DNA from: Halomonas campaniensis
GTDB lineage: Bacteria > Pseudomonadota > Gammaproteobacteria > Pseudomonadales > Halomonadaceae
NCBI RefSeq assembly: GCF_002211105.1
Contig: NZ_JPUA01000049.1
Location: forward strand, 169,704 to 233,703
DNA: 64,000 bases
Direction: 5' to 3'
Shown: positions 62,457-64,000 of the stretch, in pieces
How positions within the stretch are numbered: the stretch's first letter is position 1
Layout of the letters: each line of letters begins with the position of its first letter
Position numbers and translations under genes: made by a program
The notes under the pieces: model-generated
Databases searched by the model: none
What the model was told of the DNA's origin: nothing
What the model saw: the letters and a program-made list of their open reading frames with translations, nothing else

Positions 62457-63617
62457 TTGAATAACCCCGCATTGAGCAAACCCGCAATATTGGCCCTGGA
62501 AGATGGCAGTGTGTTCCACGGTATCGCCATTGGCGCGGACGGATTAACAAGCGGTGAGGTGGTGTTCAATACGGCCATGACCGGCTATCAAGAAATCCTC
62601 ACCGACCCCTCCTATACCCGCCAAATCGTTACCCTCACCTATCCCCATATCGGCAATACCGGCATTAACGCTGAAGACGTTGAGTCAGCGTCTATTGCCG
62701 CCGCTGGCTTGGTGATTCGCGACTTGCCATTGATGGCCAGCAGCTTCCGCTCTGAGCAGTCGCTTTCAGACTACCTGAAAAGCCAGAACGTGCTGGGCAT
62801 TGCCGATATTGATACCCGCCGCCTAACGCGCATTTTGCGCGATAAGGGCGCTCAGAACGGGGCGATTCTGGCAGGTGCCGACGCTGAGGGCGATGATGCG
62901 GTGGCGCGAGCGCTGGAAGCCGCCAAGGCTTTCCCTGGTCTGAAAGGAATGGATCTGGCCAAAGAGGTGTCGTGTAAAGAGGCTTACGAGTGGTCGGAAG
63001 GTGAGTGGACGTTGGGTGAAGGCTACGCCGATGCGACTAAAAGCGAGCGCCCCTACCATGTGGTGGCGTACGACTACGGGGTGAAATTCAACATCCTGCG
63101 CATGCTGGCCGCACGCGGCTGCCGTTTAACTGTGGTGCCCGCGCAAACGCCCGCCGCTGAGGTGCTGGCGATGAACCCGGATGGTATCTTTTTAGCCAAC
63201 GGCCCGGGTGACCCGGAACCTTGTGATTACGCGATTAAAGCCATCCAGGAAGTACTGGAAACCGATATTCCGGTGTTTGGTATCTGCCTGGGCCACCAGC
63301 TGCTGGCGCTGGCATCCGGTGCGAGAACCGTCAAGATGAGCCACGGCCACCACGGTGCCAATCACCCGGTGCAGGATTTGGATAGTGGCACTGTGATGAT
63401 CACCAGCCAGAATCACGGCTTTGCGGCGGATGAAGCGACCCTGCCTGCTAACGTGCGCGCAACGCACCGTTCGTTGTTCGACGGCACCTTGCAGGGAATC
63501 GAGCTTACTGACCGCCCGGCGTTCAGCTTTCAAGGCCACCCGGAAGCGAGCCCTGGGCCGCGTGATGTGGCGCCGCTGTTTGATCGCTTCGTCGCGATGA
63601 TGCAGGCCCGAAGCTAA
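62457..63617 (+). CDS. carA: Carbamoyl-phosphate synthase small subunit (glutaminase)
   Basis: 386 residues from TTG at 62457, with GGGAGG eight bases upstream; E. coli carA also starts with UUG. An in-frame GTG at 62391 would add 22 residues. The amidotransferase site is FGICLGHQLLAL (catalytic Cys) with His and Glu in FQGHPEASPGP. It splits glutamine and passes ammonia to CarB to make carbamoyl phosphate for arginine and pyrimidines. The gene for CarB follows. Confidence 0.96.
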   Translation: MNNPALSKPAILALEDGSVFHGIAIGADGLTSGEVVFNTAMTGYQEILTDPSYTRQIVTLTYPHIGNTGINAEDVESASIAAAGLVIRDLPLMASSFRSEQSLSDYLKSQNVLGIADIDTRRLTRILRDKGAQNGAILAGADAEGDDAVARALEAAKAFPGLKGMDLAKEVSCKEAYEWSEGEWTLGEGYADATKSERPYHVVAYDYGVKFNILRMLAARGCRLTVVPAQTPAAEVLAMNPDGIFLANGPGDPEPCDYAIKAIQEVLETDIPVFGICLGHQLLALASGARTVKMSHGHHGANHPVQDLDSGTVMITSQNHGFAADEATLPANVRATHRSLFDGTLQGIELTDRPAFSFQGHPEASPGPRDVAPLFDRFVAMMQARS

Positions 63618-63679
63618 CGCATCGCGCTGCCAGATCGCCCTTTTGTCGCTCATCGTCACCATTTTTTGCGGGAACCGTT

Positions 63680-64000
63680 ATGCCTAAGCGTACCGACATT
63701 AACAGTATTTTGATCATTGGCGCTGGCCCGATTGTGATCGGCCAGGCCTGCGAATTCGACTACTCCGGCGCCCAGGCGTGTAAAGCGCTGCGCGAGGAGG
63801 GGTACCGGGTTATTTTGGTTAACTCCAACCCCGCCACTATCATGACCGATCCGGCCATGGCCGATGCCACCTACATCGAGCCGATTACTTGGCAGGCGGT
63901 GGAAAAGATCATCGAAGCTGAGCGCCCGGATGCGATTCTGCCCACTATGGGTGGCCAGACAGCGCTCAACTGCGCCCTTGAGCTAGAGAAGCACGGCGTG
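63680..64000 (+). CDS. carB: Carbamoyl-phosphate synthase large subunit, N-terminus (continues outside window)
   Basis: The first 107 residues are present: MPKRTDINSILIIGAGPIVI, GQACEFDYSGAQACKAL and LPTMGGQTALNCALELE are the start of the first ATP-grasp half of CarB. The full protein is about 1070 residues. It starts 62 bases after carA and shares its operon. Confidence 0.96.
   Translation, partial: MPKRTDINSILIIGAGPIVIGQACEFDYSGAQACKALREEGYRVILVNSNPATIMTDPAMADATYIEPITWQAVEKIIEAERPDAILPTMGGQTALNCALELEKHGV

Overview
The window looks like chromosomal DNA of a halophilic gammaproteobacterium, most likely Halomonas or a close relative (Halomonadaceae). The grounds are the gene families and gene order: smpB next to ssrA, ratA-rnfH-bamE-fur-recN-grpE-dnaK-dnaJ-dapB-carAB, rplU-rpmA-cgtA-proB beside ispB, an NhaD-type Na+/H+ antiporter, a Na+/Ca2+ exchanger and several c-di-GMP proteins. 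No phage, transposase or CRISPR locus was seen. Both ends cut genes: a DinG/XPD-type helicase at the left and carB at the right.

Layout. 1-1.8 kb: helicase C-terminus and a TauE/SafE permease. 1.8-8.9 kb (minus): a four-gene signalling operon (receiver; HPt-REC-REC-GGDEF; GAF-PAS-PAS kinase; sensor-HAMP-PAS-kinase-REC-REC). The third gene has a one-base frameshift just before its natural end. 9-16.4 kb: MFS transporter, tRNA-Pro(CGG), ispB, rplU-rpmA-cgtA, proB and a DUF1853 protein. 16.4-19.6 kb: two PepSY proteins and a PhoP/PhoQ-like two-component system. 19.6-28.4 kb: a PhoD-like phosphatase, an EAL-CBS-GGDEF protein and a Phn-type ABC importer operon with two Pho-box-like sites, then a histidine phosphatase and an NlpC/P60 lipoprotein. 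28.6-35.2 kb: two PAS-GGDEF-EAL proteins and several small or conserved hypothetical genes.

35.3-41.7 kb: nhaD, an orphan TAXI binding protein, a Ca2+/Na+ exchanger, a cold-shock protein, zinT with twelve exact (GACCAC) units and a Zur-like operator, and a lone PD-(D/E)XK-like protein. 41.7-49.4 kb looks accessory: LuxR regulator, APC permease, nitrilase, sulfurtransferase, LysR regulator, flavin oxidoreductase and a Tat-exported carotenoid oxygenase whose last codons lie in the ssrA terminator. 49.4-64 kb is conserved housekeeping DNA: ssrA-smpB, ratA-rnfH, bamE, fur, recN, grpE-dnaK-dnaJ with sigma-32 promoters, a DMT transporter, dapB, a solitary cytosine-5 DNA methyltransferase and carAB behind an attenuator-like hairpin.

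Themes: second-messenger signalling is dense (four GGDEF/EAL proteins, four sensor/relay proteins in one operon, one further two-component system). Phosphate limitation probably controls the 21.6-27.8 kb region through PhoB. Stress functions sit under recognisable sites: sigma-32 for grpE and dnaK, LexA for recN, Zur for zinT. All functional calls come from reading the translations; no database search was run.
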